From Aeromonas fluvialis (lineage in GTDB: Bacteria; Pseudomonadota; Gammaproteobacteria; Enterobacterales; Aeromonadaceae): a stretch of 64,000 nt of DNA. Positions 43,072 to 52,812 of the stretch are shown piece after piece. The number at the start of each line of letters is the position of its first letter. The stretch's first letter is position 1. The stretch lies in contig NZ_CDBO01000073.1 of NCBI RefSeq assembly GCF_000819885.1, positions 20,451 through 84,450 of the forward strand, written 5' to 3'. A program made the translations under genes and the position numbers. The notes below the pieces were generated by a model. The model was not told the DNA's origin. It ran no database searches and saw nothing but the letters and a program-made list of their open reading frames with translations.

Positions 43072-44712
43072 TCACCGATAGGCCAGAGTACGGGCCCTCC
43101 CTTGTGACTTTGCGTGGTAGAGCGCCTGGTCAGCCTGCTCGGTCAGGGTCTGCCATGCTTCGTCCTGGGAGGGGACCAGATAGCTAAAGCCTATGCTAAC
43201 CGTAATGAAATCAGCAACCCGCGAGGCGGGATGGGGCAGTTTTAAGCGGGCAAGCCCATCGTGGATCCGTGCGGACAGCTGTTCGGCCTCGCCGGGTTGG
43301 GGGGCGCAGAGCAGAATGACGAACTCCTCCCCGCCGTAACGGGCCACCAGATTGGTGCTGCGCCGCTCGGCATCCCGCAGCACATGGGCCACCTGTTGCA
43401 GGCAAACATCCCCCTTGGCGTGGCCGAAGTGGTCGTTGTAGGCCTTGAACTTGTCGACATCGATAATCAGCACCGCCAGCAGGTTTTGGGTGCGCCGTGC
43501 CCACTCCCACTCCCGCTGCATGGTGATGTCCCACTGGCGCCGGTTGGCGATGCCGGTGAGGGGATCTTCCAGCGACAGCAGGGAGAGGCGCTGATTGGCC
43601 TCCTCCAGCGCCCGGTTGGTCTCGGCCAGTTGCATGGTGCGCTCGGCCACCCGGGCCTCCAGCTGGCGGTTGAGGGTTTCCAGCTGCTCCTGAGTACGTT
43701 GGCGGATCAGCAGTTGTGACAGGATGGCGGCATACTGTTTGAAGATTTCGCTCTGATAGGCCTTGAGCGGCCGGTGCCAGAGCAGGTTGTCGGCGGCGAT
43801 CCAGCCGATGGGGGTGGTGCCATCCCACAGCGAGACCATGGCGTTCCAGCCACGGCCCACCTGCTGCTTCTCGTAGTAGAGCGGGGTATCTTCCATCACC
43901 AGCACGTAATCCTTGCGCCTGAGCGCCTCTTGCACCGTCGGGTGATCCGGAATGGGGCTGATGAAGTTGTGTTCATCCACCAGCTCGCCCTCTTCGCTGG
44001 TGCCCCAGGTGCCGCGCATGGTCTTGCCGTCGGGCTCGAGCAGGAAGATGGCGACCCGATCGAACTGCAGCTCCTTGCGGGCCAGCAGTACGGCGTCCCG
44101 CAGCAGATCGTTCTCGCTGCGACTGCGGGAGAGGGTGACGCTGACCATGTGCAGCGCTTGCAACATGGTGAGGAAGGAGCCCTGCAATGCCTGGCTCTGT
44201 ACCAGATCGGTCTGGGTATGGCGCCGTTGGTCTCGCTCCTGATTGACCTGGCTGGAGAGCAGGTGATTGCTCAGCTCGGCAGTCAGATAGTGGATAAGGA
44301 GCTGGATGCCCTGACGCTGGTGGGAGGAGAGGCGGTCGATGCGGCGGCGGGTCTCCAGATAGATGACCCCTTCCAGTTTCATGTGGCGTTTGAGAGGGAA
44401 ACAGGCGCGTAGCTGTGGCTGGGCGGGTTCCACATGTTCGCCGGGAGCAGGTGATGGCTGGATCTGCTCGATCATCAGTTGCCCCTTGCCCATCGCCTTG
44501 TCGATCAGGTGGTGGGGCAGGGTCAGTTGGCCGAGATGGGCGAGATCCAGCGTGGTCAGCCCCTGATCGATCTGAAAGCTGTAGAGCTGTGGTTCGGGGG
44601 CTTTCAGCCAGAGGTAAAGGCGTTCGGCATCGGTCTTTTCACGGATGGTGGCGAGGCTCACTTCGCATAACTGAGCGAAGTTGGTGAAGTGTTCCGGGTC
44701 CCATTCCTGCAT
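43072..44712 (-). CDS. GAF-GGDEF diguanylate cyclase
   Basis: 546 residues. Two sensory regions precede the cyclase: one near 1-140 and a GAF domain near 165-335 (VAIFLLEPDG, then GWNAMVSLWDGTTPIGWIAA). A coiled coil (QLETLNRQLEARVAERTMQL) leads to the GGDEF domain from about 385 (DPLTGIANRRQW) with active site ARYGGEEFVILL. The RxxD inhibitory site reads RSTN. No membrane helices, so the signal is cytoplasmic. Two-gene operon with the HDOD protein. Ligand unknown. Confidence 0.9.
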   Translation of the reverse strand: MQEWDPEHFTNFAQLCEVSLATIREKTDAERLYLWLKAPEPQLYSFQIDQGLTTLDLAHLGQLTLPHHLIDKAMGKGQLMIEQIQPSPAPGEHVEPAQPQLRACFPLKRHMKLEGVIYLETRRRIDRLSSHQRQGIQLLIHYLTAELSNHLLSSQVNQERDQRRHTQTDLVQSQALQGSFLTMLQALHMVSVTLSRSRSENDLLRDAVLLARKELQFDRVAIFLLEPDGKTMRGTWGTSEEGELVDEHNFISPIPDHPTVQEALRRKDYVLVMEDTPLYYEKQQVGRGWNAMVSLWDGTTPIGWIAADNLLWHRPLKAYQSEIFKQYAAILSQLLIRQRTQEQLETLNRQLEARVAERTMQLAETNRALEEANQRLSLLSLEDPLTGIANRRQWDITMQREWEWARRTQNLLAVLIIDVDKFKAYNDHFGHAKGDVCLQQVAHVLRDAERRSTNLVARYGGEEFVILLCAPQPGEAEQLSARIHDGLARLKLPHPASRVADFITVSIGFSYLVPSQDEAWQTLTEQADQALYHAKSQGRARTLAYR

Positions 44713-44904
44713 ACCAATATCCCTTGGATTGTACCCAAGCGAGTATAGATATATTTCTCCTTGATTAATATATCAGAAAGGAGAGGTGGCGCACATAACG
44801 GTTGCTTTCAGTGTTAGGCGTGGAAACATTCACTGTGTTTTCTGCCAATCGCGGCGAAAACTGTGCTTATTGACGTGGCAGCGTGTAGGGCGGGATGTCT
44901 GGCC

Positions 44905-44935
44905 AAAAAGAGAGCCCGCACGATGGCGGGCTCTC
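44905..44935 (-). terminator. Intrinsic terminator of rnb
   Basis: Read on the minus strand, GAGAGCCCGC / GCGGGCTCTC with a 6-base loop runs into T5. Confidence 0.88.
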
Positions 44936-44956
44936 GGACGTGTTGTTGTGCGCGGC

Positions 44957-46993
44957 TTACTCTGCCTTGGGGGCAGCGTCCGCAGGCATTTCATTGCTCT
45001 CGGCTGGCGCGCTCTCGGCCGCCGGGGCTTCCGGTGCCGGGCCCGGCACCAGCTCGACTGCCGGTTTGGCGATGAGGGAGCGGGTCTCTTCTACCGCTTC
45101 GCTCAGCTTGACCTCGATGAGCTGACCCAGTTCGTAGACCACTTCGGTCTTGTCCAGATAGACGCGGCCGTTGTCCCAGTTGCACTCCAGCCGATCCTTG
45201 TTGTCGAGGATATGGCGGGCAGGCATGAACACCACGGCACCGTTCTCCTGCAGGCGCAGCTTGAGACCGGCTCGCATCACGTCGATGATCTCGGCGTTGA
45301 ACACCTGATCGGTGCCCGCGGCAGCTTTCAGGTAGCGGACATAGAGCCAGTCACCGATGTCGCGCTCGACCCTGCGGTGCAGGCGGCGGCATTCGGTCAG
45401 GTGCTCGGTCAGCTCTTCGCTTGGGCGCTCACCCGGGGTCTTGCCAGCGATGACCGCCTTGAGCAGACGATGGTTGACCATGTCGCCGTATTTGCGGATC
45501 GGGGAGGTCCAGGTGGCGTAGGCATCCAGACCCAGGCCATAGTGGGCACCCGGCTCGGAGGACATCAGGGCATAGCTCTGGAAGCGGCGGATTTTTCCAT
45601 CCAGCCAGCGGGTGTCGAGGTTGTCGATCCAGCGACGCAGGGCGCAGAAGCCGGTCAGGCTGGCGATCTCATCGCGCTCGAACGGGGCCTCGGCGCTTTT
45701 CAGCAGGTCGATGGCGCCATCGAGGGACTCTTCGTCAAAGCCGGTGTGGACGTTGAAGATACCGTAACCGACGTGCTTGCCCAGCACGCGGCCGGCGCAG
45801 ATGTTGGCGGCGATCATCGACTCTTCCACCATGCGGTTGGCGATGCGGCGTGGCTCGACGTGGATGGCCAGCACTTCGCCATTCTCACCCAGCTCGAAGT
45901 CGTAGTCGGGGCGGTCAGGGAACACCAGCGCATGCTCGGTGCGCCATGCGATGCGCGCTTCGGTCATCGCCTTCATCAGCGGCAGCTGGGCCAGTACGCC
46001 AGCGTCGATGGTCAGCGCTTTGCCATGCTCGGCCCAGTCGGAGACATCGTCATAGCTGAGACGGGCGTGGGAGCAGATGCGGGCGGCGAAGAATTCGGTC
46101 TCCTCCATCAGCAGGCCATCTTCGGCGATGTGCAGACGAGCACACAGGGTGTTGCGCTCCTCGCCCTCTTTCAGGGAGCAGAGCTCGTCTGAGAGGGTGC
46201 GCGGGATCATCGGCACGTTGCGGCCCGGCATGTAGACAGTAAACGCGCGCTGGGCGGCCTCTTTGTCCAGCTCGCTCCCTTCGGCCACATAGGCGGTCGG
46301 GTCAGCGATGGCGACCAGCAGCTCCCAGCCGTTATCCAGCTTGCGGATGGCCAAGGCGTCATCCATATCCTTGGTCTTGGCGCCGTCGATGGTGAAGAAG
46401 GGAACGTCGGTCAGATCGGTGCGGGGCAGCTCCTCGTCCTCGATCACCTTCCACTCCGGCAGATCAGCCGGTTCGACCTGGGCCAGATTGTGGCGCGCCA
46501 GCACCACCCACCAGGGCACATTGTGATCTTCCTGGGGGGCGATCTTCTGAATGATCTCGGCAGAGAAGTTGCCATCGACCAGCGCATGGCGCTTGAGGGT
46601 GGCGACCACCCAGTCCCCTTCCTGGAACGCTTTCTCGTCCAGACCCTTCTTGACGCGGGCCTTGATGGCATCCTTGATCAGCGGATGATCGGCGACCACG
46701 TTGAGGCGATCACGGAACATTTTTACGCGCGCCACGAAGCGGGTGACGGACTGCTCCAGCAGCGCATCCGGCTCGGCCACCTCTTTCTCTTTTTCGGTGC
46801 GGATCAGGGCGGTCACCCGGTCGCCATGCATCACCTTCTTCATGTAGGGCGGCGGCACGAAATAGCTGGTCTTCTCATCGACCTCCAGAAAGCCGAAGCC
46901 CCTATCGGAGGCGCGGATCACACCCTCTTTCTTGGGGATGTTTTCGCGGATTTGTTGCTTGAGCTGGGCCAGCAGCGGATTGTCTTGGAACAT
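44957..46993 (-). CDS. rnb: Exoribonuclease II
   Basis: 678 residues, processive 3'-5' exoribonuclease acting on unstructured RNA. Cold-shock domains fill about 20-165, the RNB core has FTIDGAKTKDMDDALAI (about 200-216, Asp cluster for Mg2+) and an S1 domain ends near 640. The last 35 residues are Ala/Pro/Glu-rich and extend beyond E. coli Rnb (644). The start was set at the ATG giving MFQDNPLLAQLKQQI, which matches the family; the frame is open 15 codons further upstream. A second RNB-type enzyme, after rnr, in one window. Confidence 0.95.
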   Translation of the reverse strand: MFQDNPLLAQLKQQIRENIPKKEGVIRASDRGFGFLEVDEKTSYFVPPPYMKKVMHGDRVTALIRTEKEKEVAEPDALLEQSVTRFVARVKMFRDRLNVVADHPLIKDAIKARVKKGLDEKAFQEGDWVVATLKRHALVDGNFSAEIIQKIAPQEDHNVPWWVVLARHNLAQVEPADLPEWKVIEDEELPRTDLTDVPFFTIDGAKTKDMDDALAIRKLDNGWELLVAIADPTAYVAEGSELDKEAAQRAFTVYMPGRNVPMIPRTLSDELCSLKEGEERNTLCARLHIAEDGLLMEETEFFAARICSHARLSYDDVSDWAEHGKALTIDAGVLAQLPLMKAMTEARIAWRTEHALVFPDRPDYDFELGENGEVLAIHVEPRRIANRMVEESMIAANICAGRVLGKHVGYGIFNVHTGFDEESLDGAIDLLKSAEAPFERDEIASLTGFCALRRWIDNLDTRWLDGKIRRFQSYALMSSEPGAHYGLGLDAYATWTSPIRKYGDMVNHRLLKAVIAGKTPGERPSEELTEHLTECRRLHRRVERDIGDWLYVRYLKAAAGTDQVFNAEIIDVMRAGLKLRLQENGAVVFMPARHILDNKDRLECNWDNGRVYLDKTEVVYELGQLIEVKLSEAVEETRSLIAKPAVELVPGPAPEAPAAESAPAESNEMPADAAPKAE

Positions 46994-47079
46994 AAATAGG
47001 GAACCTGAGTGGAGACCTGATGAAGAAACGCCCAGCACTATACGTTTTTAGCCCTGCAAAGCCAAGGTGAATGGCCTGT

Positions 47080-47979
47080 TCAGCTTGGTTGCAGCTGGCA
47101 ACGGGCGTAGTCAATCAGTCTCAGAGAGAGCTGTTTGTGGATGCCTTTTTCCAGTACCAAACGGTGCCAGTAGAGTCGCTCTGTCAGGCGCTGGTCCGGG
47201 CTGAGATTGACCAGGCTGCCCGTGGCCAGATGCTGGCGGATCTGCAACTCCGGGATGAGGCAACAAGCCAGCCCCTGCTCGGCCATGGCGACGAAGGCCT
47301 CCGACGAGTGCACCGTATGGCAGGGATAGCCGCCGGGCTCCAGCTCGAAATGGCGGCGCATAAAGCTGACGTGCATGTCGTCGCGCTGATCGAAGGCCAC
47401 CGCCGGCGCCTTGGCCAGCGCTTCCCGGGTGAGACCGTGAGGGAAGTGGCGCGCGACGAAGGCGGGGCTGGCGGTGAGCAGATAGTGCATCTCGCCCAGC
47501 TCGTCGACGCAGCAGCCTGCCAGCGGCTGGGATTGCAGGCTGATAGCGCCAAACGCCTGACCCTCGCGCACCTTGTAGAGGGTGCGGCTCTCGTCATCCA
47601 CCAACAGGTTGACCTCGATGGGGTGCTGCTACAGCATAGGGGCAATGGCGGGCAGGAACCAGGTAGCCAGGCTGTCGGCGTTGACTGCAATGCTGATGCG
47701 GATAGGGCCTTGCGGCGTGGCAGGGGTTAACTCGCCAGCCAGTTCGAGCTCGAGCTGATGTACCTGCCGATAGTGGGCCAGCAGCTTCTGGCCGAGTGGC
47801 GTAGCCAGCAGCGGTTGGCTGCGAATGAGCAGCGGCTCGGCAAATTGCTGTTCAAGCTGCTTGATCCGCTGCGAGATGGCGGATTGGGTGAGGTGCAGTG
47901 ATCTGGCCGCCCGTTCGAAGTTCTGCTCCTGCAGTACCGCATCCAGTGCCCGCAGTAGCTTATAGTCCAGCCCTTTCAT
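47080..47979 (-). pseudogene. argP: LysR-type regulator ArgP (IciA) interrupted by an in-frame TAG
   Basis: ArgP activates argO when Arg is high. Here the winged helix (FERAARSLHLTQSAISQRIK) and the start of the effector domain end at a TAG at 47629-47631, after FLPAIAPML. The same frame continues without any shift through QHPIEVNLLVDDESRTLY to the normal C-terminus LIDYARCQL, matching E. coli ArgP throughout. One base change, for instance CAG to TAG, explains it. Outcome: a 116-residue fragment with the DNA-binding domain only, unless the stop is suppressed or is a sequencing error. Target argO lies 1.2 kb away and is intact. Confidence 0.88.
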
Positions 47980-48277
47980 TTATCTCATCTCCCTATCTTG
48001 AGCACGGAGCAGACTCTACGTGAGCCGGATCCGGACAACAATGACCGGTTGCAATGAGAGTGGATAATCACCGCGATTGTGATTTTTTACAGTAGTGGTG
48101 AACCGGTTCAGAGAGGATACGGCACCTCGCAACACGGGCAGTGGCTGCCGGATGTGGCTCATTGTGATGCGTTTATCCCGGGTCTGTTTTTCCCATGATT
48201 TTTATGGATGTGGAGTCAGTGCCAGTGATGGTTGTTGCCGCGAAGAGTAGCTGGTTTTAGAGCGGCCCAGCTAGAGG

Positions 48278-49031
48278 TTGGGTGACGGCCTGAGCGAATC
48301 GCTCATCCAGATGAAAGCGGATGCCAACGCCCCGAATTGCGCCCAGATCGACCGCTTGATGCTCGGGATGGGTTACGACTACTACCGCTTCGCACTGATC
48401 CTGCCGATGTCAATGCAAAGACCCAAGGTGGTGCTGTTCAATCACTGCCCTGACTTCTGGGTGCTGGCTTATACCGAAAACAACATGCTGGCATGTGACC
48501 CCGTGATCCGGTTGGCGCGCAAGCAGATCCTGCCCATCTACTGGAACCGGCTGGACGGGCGCGCCCGTTTCCTGCAGAAGGGGAGCATGGACGTGATGGG
48601 GCTGGCCGCCGAGTTCGGTTTGCGCAACGGCTTGCGCAACGGCATCCTCTCCTTTATCACCTCCCAGCGCGCCTCGAGCGATCTGCTGCTGGAGTCCTCG
48701 CCGATCCTCTCCTGGATGTCCAGCTACCTCTTCGATGCGGTTATCCGAGTGGTGCGTTTCAGCATGCATGGTGGACAGTGCGGATGAAGAGCCCCTGACC
48801 GAACGTGAAATCGAGAGCCTGTTTTGGGCCTGCGAGGGAAAGACCTCCAACGAGATCGCCAGCATCCTGGGGATTCCCGAACGCACAGTGAATTACCACC
48901 TCAATCAGGTCACTCGCAAAACCGGCTCCAGGAACAGCTATCGGGCCGTGGCCAAGGGGGTGGGGACTGGTTTGCTGTTGCCCAATCTGGATCAGGTCAT
49001 CGTCACCAATTTTCCCGGAGTGTTTCAGTAG
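48278..49031 (+). pseudogene. AhyR/AsaR-like LuxR-type quorum-sensing receptor, frameshifted
   Basis: Two frames join to a near-AhyR protein. Frame 1 gives the autoinducer domain (GYDYYRFALILPMSMQRPKV, WVLAY, ACDPVI, IYWNRL), keeping the Trp, Tyr, Asp-Pro and Trp of the acyl-homoserine-lactone pocket. AhyR's ISFPLHGAAGE segment is missing; the DNA has TTGCGCAACGGC twice instead. Near base 48765 the frame shifts; the second frame gives LTEREIESLFWACEGKTSNE and the helix-turn-helix IPERTVNYHLNQVTRKTG. The N-terminus is also unlike AhyR. No autoinducer synthase (ahyI) is adjacent. Either the true ahyR in decay, or a dead paralogue. Confidence 0.85.
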
Positions 49032-49225
49032 TCCGAGCCTGCAGAGACCACAGATTCTCCTGCTGTGACCTGAGGGGCACAATTATTAGATCCGGTAATT
49101 GACACGGGGTTGAGTAGAAAACTTCATCATTAGAAAAATGAATCAATCAGTAAATCAATGAATTTCTAAGATGGTTCCGGGCTCGCTATAGTGCCGTTCA
49201 TTCATCACTTCGCACGGAACTTTCC

Positions 49226-49837
49226 ATGATGCTGACCACGACCCTGCAAGGCTTCACCATAGGTCTTGCCATGATCATCCCCATCGGCGCCCAGAATGCC
49301 TTTGTGCTGAGCCGGGGCATTCATCGCAATCACCATCTGCTGACTGCCACACTCTGCAGTTTCTGCGACCTCATCCTGATCGCCATAGGCGTGTTTGGCG
49401 GAGCCAATCTGCTGGCCGCCAGCCCCCTCGGCATGGCGCTGCTCACCTGGGGTGGTGTGCTGTTTCTCGGCTGGTTTGGTGGCCGATCCCTGCTCAGTGC
49501 CTGGCGCGGTAAGGGGGAGGAGCTTGCCGACTCGACTCAGCAGATGGGGGCCAGGAGCGTGCTGGCGATGACGCTGGGAGTTACGCTGCTCAATCCTCAC
49601 GTCTATCTCGATACCCTGATGCTGCTCGGCTCCCTTGGCAGTCAGGTGAGCGACTCCCTGCGTCCAGCCTTTGCGGCAGGGGCCATGCTGGCTTCGCTGG
49701 TGTGGTTCTACTCGCTGGCGCTGGGGGCTGCGGCGCTGGCGCCCTGGTTGGCCCGCAGCCGGGTGCAGCAGGGGATCGATCTGCTGGTCGGCATCATCAT
49801 GCTGAGTCTGGCTATTCAACTGGCCATAGGAAGTTGA
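49226..49837 (+). CDS. argO: L-arginine exporter ArgO (LysE family)
   Basis: 203 residues with six membrane helices. The LysE signature IPIGAQNAFVLSRGIHRNHH follows helix 1 and LNPHVYLDT lies in helix 4. It exports Arg, and probably canavanine, under ArgP control. Two adjacent ATGs can start it. A TATAGT -10-like hexamer lies about 40 bases upstream. Because argP appears inactive here, expression may be uncoupled from Arg. Confidence 0.92.
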   Translation: MMLTTTLQGFTIGLAMIIPIGAQNAFVLSRGIHRNHHLLTATLCSFCDLILIAIGVFGGANLLAASPLGMALLTWGGVLFLGWFGGRSLLSAWRGKGEELADSTQQMGARSVLAMTLGVTLLNPHVYLDTLMLLGSLGSQVSDSLRPAFAAGAMLASLVWFYSLALGAAALAPWLARSRVQQGIDLLVGIIMLSLAIQLAIGS

Positions 49838-49875
49838 GGAAGTTAAGGCGGCAGGAATGAGCGACCGGTAACAAA

Positions 49876-49904
49876 AAGATGCCACTCGCAGGGAGTGGCA
49901 TCTT
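49876..49904 (-). terminator. Terminator of the chemoreceptor gene
   Basis: A perfect 12-bp stem AAGATGCCACTC / GAGTGGCATCTT. On the minus strand it runs into TTT; on the plus strand there is no T tract, so it mainly serves the minus-strand gene. Confidence 0.8.
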
Positions 49905-49919
49905 CGCTATTGGAGGGGG

Positions 49920-51929
49920 TCAGACTCGGAACTGGGAGAGCAGGCGCTGTTGCAGCAGGCAGGCTTGATGGAGCGAGGAGGCCAGCTGCAGGCACTCCTG
50001 CGCCTCCTGTTCGCCGGTTCTGGCTTGCAGACTGATGCCGGAGACTTTGTCAGAGGAGTGGCTCAGGGTGTGTGACAGTTGCCCGGTGGCTACGGCCACC
50101 TGCTGCACCATGTCGGCCAGCTGGTCGATAGCGCCTTCCACCTTGAACAGGATCTGCTTGGTGTTCTCGGAGTCCTGCATGCCGGACTCCACCGTCTTGA
50201 GGTTGCGCTGCATCATCAGGTAGGCGCTCTCGGTCTGCTGCTGGATGCTGCTGATCACCTGGCTGATCTCGGCGCTTGATGTCGCCGTGCGATTGGCCAG
50301 GGTGCGCACCTCGTCCGCGACCACAGCAAAGCCACGGCCCATCTCCCCCGCGCGGGCCGCTTCAATGGCCGCATTGAGGGCCAGCAGGTTGGTCTGCTCC
50401 GAGATCCCGCTGATGGTGGAGATGATCTGGCCAATCTGGCCCGCCTGCTCCTTGAGGGAGTTGATGGCGATGGCGCACTCGCTCACCTCCTGCACCACCC
50501 GCTGCATGCCCGCACTGGCAGAGGCGACATATTGGCTACTCTCGGTGGTTAGCTGGCGCACCTCGTTGGCATTGTGGGCCGCCATGCTGCAGTTGTCCGA
50601 AATGGTGGTGGCCACCTGCACCATCTGTTCACTGTCATGGTGCAGGGCCAGCGCATGCTCGGCGGTCTGGCGGCTGCTCTGGCTGATTGCCTCCACCCGG
50701 TTGACCGAGGTGTGAACGTGTTCACTGATGTGCTGGTTGTTGTCCATGGTGGAGCTGATCATCTTCTGCAGCTTCTCGATGAAGCGATCCACGCTGTTGG
50801 CCAGCGAACCTATCTCGTCATCCCGTTGCAGGTTGATGCGGGCATTGAGATCTCCCTCGCCGGCGGCGATATCCTGCATTCGTTTGTCTACTTGCAGCAG
50901 CGGGGTTACCAGTTTGCAGGTCAGCCAGAAGCCGCATAGGGTGACCATGATCAGGCTCAGCAACAGGCCACCCAGCAGCAGGGTGCGGGTCTGGCTGATG
51001 ATGCCGTTGAGCTGGGTCACCTGATCCTCGACGGTGGCATCGCCGCTCTCCTCGATGGCAACCAGCTGTTGTCGCAGCTCATCGGCACTGACCTCATAGA
51101 CGGACTGCTGGGCCTGATAGCTGCCGAGCGCATCGACCCACTGTCCCATCAGTTGCTGATGCCGGGCTAACAGGGCGCGATACTCTGTCGACAGAGTCTT
51201 GCCGGCAAATTCGCCGTTTCCCTCGATATCGAACAGCCCGGTGCCGAGCATGCTGTCGATCGCTTCGTGGTAGAAATCGGTCGCCTCTTTCAGCTCGACC
51301 TTGATCGCCTCCGTTACCCCCTGTCTGCGCATCTTCTCCAGCGCATAGAGCTGGCGCAAAAAGCCGATATTGGACTCCATTCCCCCGTCGGCCGCTTCCC
51401 AGCGGGTGGAGAGGCCGCTGTTCCAGCTGATGGTCTGGTCGGGGGATTGGGTCAGCACCTCTACCGCCCCATCGCCAATCACCTCCAGCTGGGTCGAGAG
51501 TCGTGCCATCAGCTCGGCGTTGTGATGCAGCGCCTCATCAACCTCGGTATAAGCGTGATAGAGCGCCAGCAGCTTCTCTTGTTGCTGTTGATAGGCCTGC
51601 TTGTGCTGTTCCATGGTGGCCAGGGCAGCACCATCAATGAGTTGCCCCTGGCTGACCCGGGCCAGCGCATCATCGGTCGCCGCCTTGGCTGCATCGAGTT
51701 CGGCGCGATTGAGCGGGGTGCCGTTTTGCATCTTCTGAATCTGTAGCTGTTGATTGCCCAGCTCTATGGAGCCCTCCATGGCACCGTCGGCGGTCTGCCA
51801 GGCAGCTCCCAGTACATAGGAGAGCAGATTGGCTAGCCTCTGGCTGCCATACCAGCCAACGACCCCCATGCCCAGCGTACAGCTGAGCAAGATGGCAAGA
51901 CCCAGATTGGCGGTGGTAACAATTTTCAT
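49920..51929 (-). CDS. Methyl-accepting chemotaxis protein
   Basis: 669 residues. Membrane helix 1 at about 8-30 and helix 2 at about 310-335 bound a periplasmic, helix-rich sensor of nearly 280 residues. HAMP follows ([19 protein letters not shown]), then the cytoplasmic signalling coil. The tip that contacts CheA/CheW is [19 protein letters not shown] and [15 protein letters not shown]. No CheR-binding NWETF-type tail. Ligand unknown. Lies between argO and ruvA. Confidence 0.93.
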   Translation of the reverse strand: MKIVTTANLGLAILLSCTLGMGVVGWYGSQRLANLLSYVLGAAWQTADGAMEGSIELGNQQLQIQKMQNGTPLNRAELDAAKAATDDALARVSQGQLIDGAALATMEQHKQAYQQQQEKLLALYHAYTEVDEALHHNAELMARLSTQLEVIGDGAVEVLTQSPDQTISWNSGLSTRWEAADGGMESNIGFLRQLYALEKMRRQGVTEAIKVELKEATDFYHEAIDSMLGTGLFDIEGNGEFAGKTLSTEYRALLARHQQLMGQWVDALGSYQAQQSVYEVSADELRQQLVAIEESGDATVEDQVTQLNGIISQTRTLLLGGLLLSLIMVTLCGFWLTCKLVTPLLQVDKRMQDIAAGEGDLNARINLQRDDEIGSLANSVDRFIEKLQKMISSTMDNNQHISEHVHTSVNRVEAISQSSRQTAEHALALHHDSEQMVQVATTISDNCSMAAHNANEVRQLTTESSQYVASASAGMQRVVQEVSECAIAINSLKEQAGQIGQIISTISGISEQTNLLALNAAIEAARAGEMGRGFAVVADEVRTLANRTATSSAEISQVISSIQQQTESAYLMMQRNLKTVESGMQDSENTKQILFKVEGAIDQLADMVQQVAVATGQLSHTLSHSSDKVSGISLQARTGEQEAQECLQLASSLHQACLLQQRLLSQFRV

Positions 51930-52117
51930 GTGATGGCCTTCCTTGGTATCGACATTGGCACCAGTTTCGGTTCCGAACGGCTTTAGTGTAGTGGTTTATC
52001 CCCCGCTAGGGGGCCGGTGCGGCGCTGAAACATCCTGTGCACTGGCTGCACCCGATCAAGCATGGTGGCAAATTGGATAAAAAGCCTCTCTGACCACGCG
52101 GGTGTCGCGGCCCTATG

Positions 52118-52133
52118 CTGGATACTTATCCAG
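52118..52133. promoter_or_regulatory. LexA (SOS) box of ruvAB
   Basis: CTGGATACTTATCCAG, that is CTG-N10-CAG with an AT-rich core, differs from the E. coli ruvAB SOS box (CTGGATATCTATCCAG) at two central positions. It lies 57 bases before the ruvA start. Confidence 0.85.
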
Positions 52134-52189
52134 TTATTCTTTATGCTATGAGCCAATTTACGAATAGTGGTATTGGTGAGGAGAGAGCC

Positions 52190-52804
52190 GTGATTGGTCG
52201 CTTGAGAGGCATTGTCATTGAAAAGCAGCCCCCCGAGGTCCTGCTGGAAGTGGGCGGGGTTGGCTATGAGGTACAGATGCCGATGAGCTGCTTCTATGAT
52301 TTGCCGGAGATCGGCAAGGAAGCGACCATCCATACTCACTTCGTGGTGCGGGAAGATGCCCAGCTGCTCTATGGTTTTAACCACAAACAGGAGCGTGCGC
52401 TGTTTCGCGAGCTGATCAAGACCAATGGCGTTGGCCCCAAGTTAGCACTGGCCATTTTGTCCGGCATGACTGCCAGCCAGTTTGTCATCTGTGTCGAGCG
52501 CGAAGAGATAAGCTCGCTGGTCAAGCTGCCAGGCGTCGGCAAGAAGACGGCCGAGCGGCTGGTGGTGGAGATGAAGGATCGCCTCAAGGGGTGGGTCAGC
52601 CATGATCTCTTCTCGCCAGCCATGGTGACCCTGCCAGACACTGCTCCTGAATTGCGTGCGCCGGATGTGACCGAAGAGGCCGCCAGCGCGCTGGTGGCCC
52701 TTGGTTACAAGCCGCAGCAGGCGAGCCAGATTGTCAGCAAGGTCGCCAAGGATGGCATGTCGGTTGAAGCGATCATCCGTGAATCCCTGCGTAGCCTGGT
52801 GTGA
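52190..52804 (+). CDS. ruvA: Holliday junction branch migration protein RuvA
   Basis: 204 residues (E. coli 203). Binds the four-way junction as a tetramer and loads RuvB. Domain I ([20 protein letters not shown]) is an OB fold, domain II has two helix-hairpin-helix motifs ([13 protein letters not shown] and [12 protein letters not shown]), domain III ([16 protein letters not shown]) binds RuvB. The GTG start follows GAGGAGAG and gives the family N-terminus. LexA box upstream. ruvC is not next to it in this window. Confidence 0.96.
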   Translation: MIGRLRGIVIEKQPPEVLLEVGGVGYEVQMPMSCFYDLPEIGKEATIHTHFVVREDAQLLYGFNHKQERALFRELIKTNGVGPKLALAILSGMTASQFVICVEREEISSLVKLPGVGKKTAERLVVEMKDRLKGWVSHDLFSPAMVTLPDTAPELRAPDVTEEAASALVALGYKPQQASQIVSKVAKDGMSVEAIIRESLRSLV

Positions 52805-52812
52805 GGTAGTTG

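Noticed and set aside
44797..44827. CATAAC ... GTTAGGC arrangement like a short attC
   Set aside because: Only about 16 bases separate the boxes, no inner pairing boxes are present, and it is the promoter side of the GGDEF gene, with no cassette gene attached.
44786..46192. 468-codon plus-strand frame opposite rnb
   Set aside because: Antisense to RNase II; starts in an intergenic region without a ribosome site and shows no motif.
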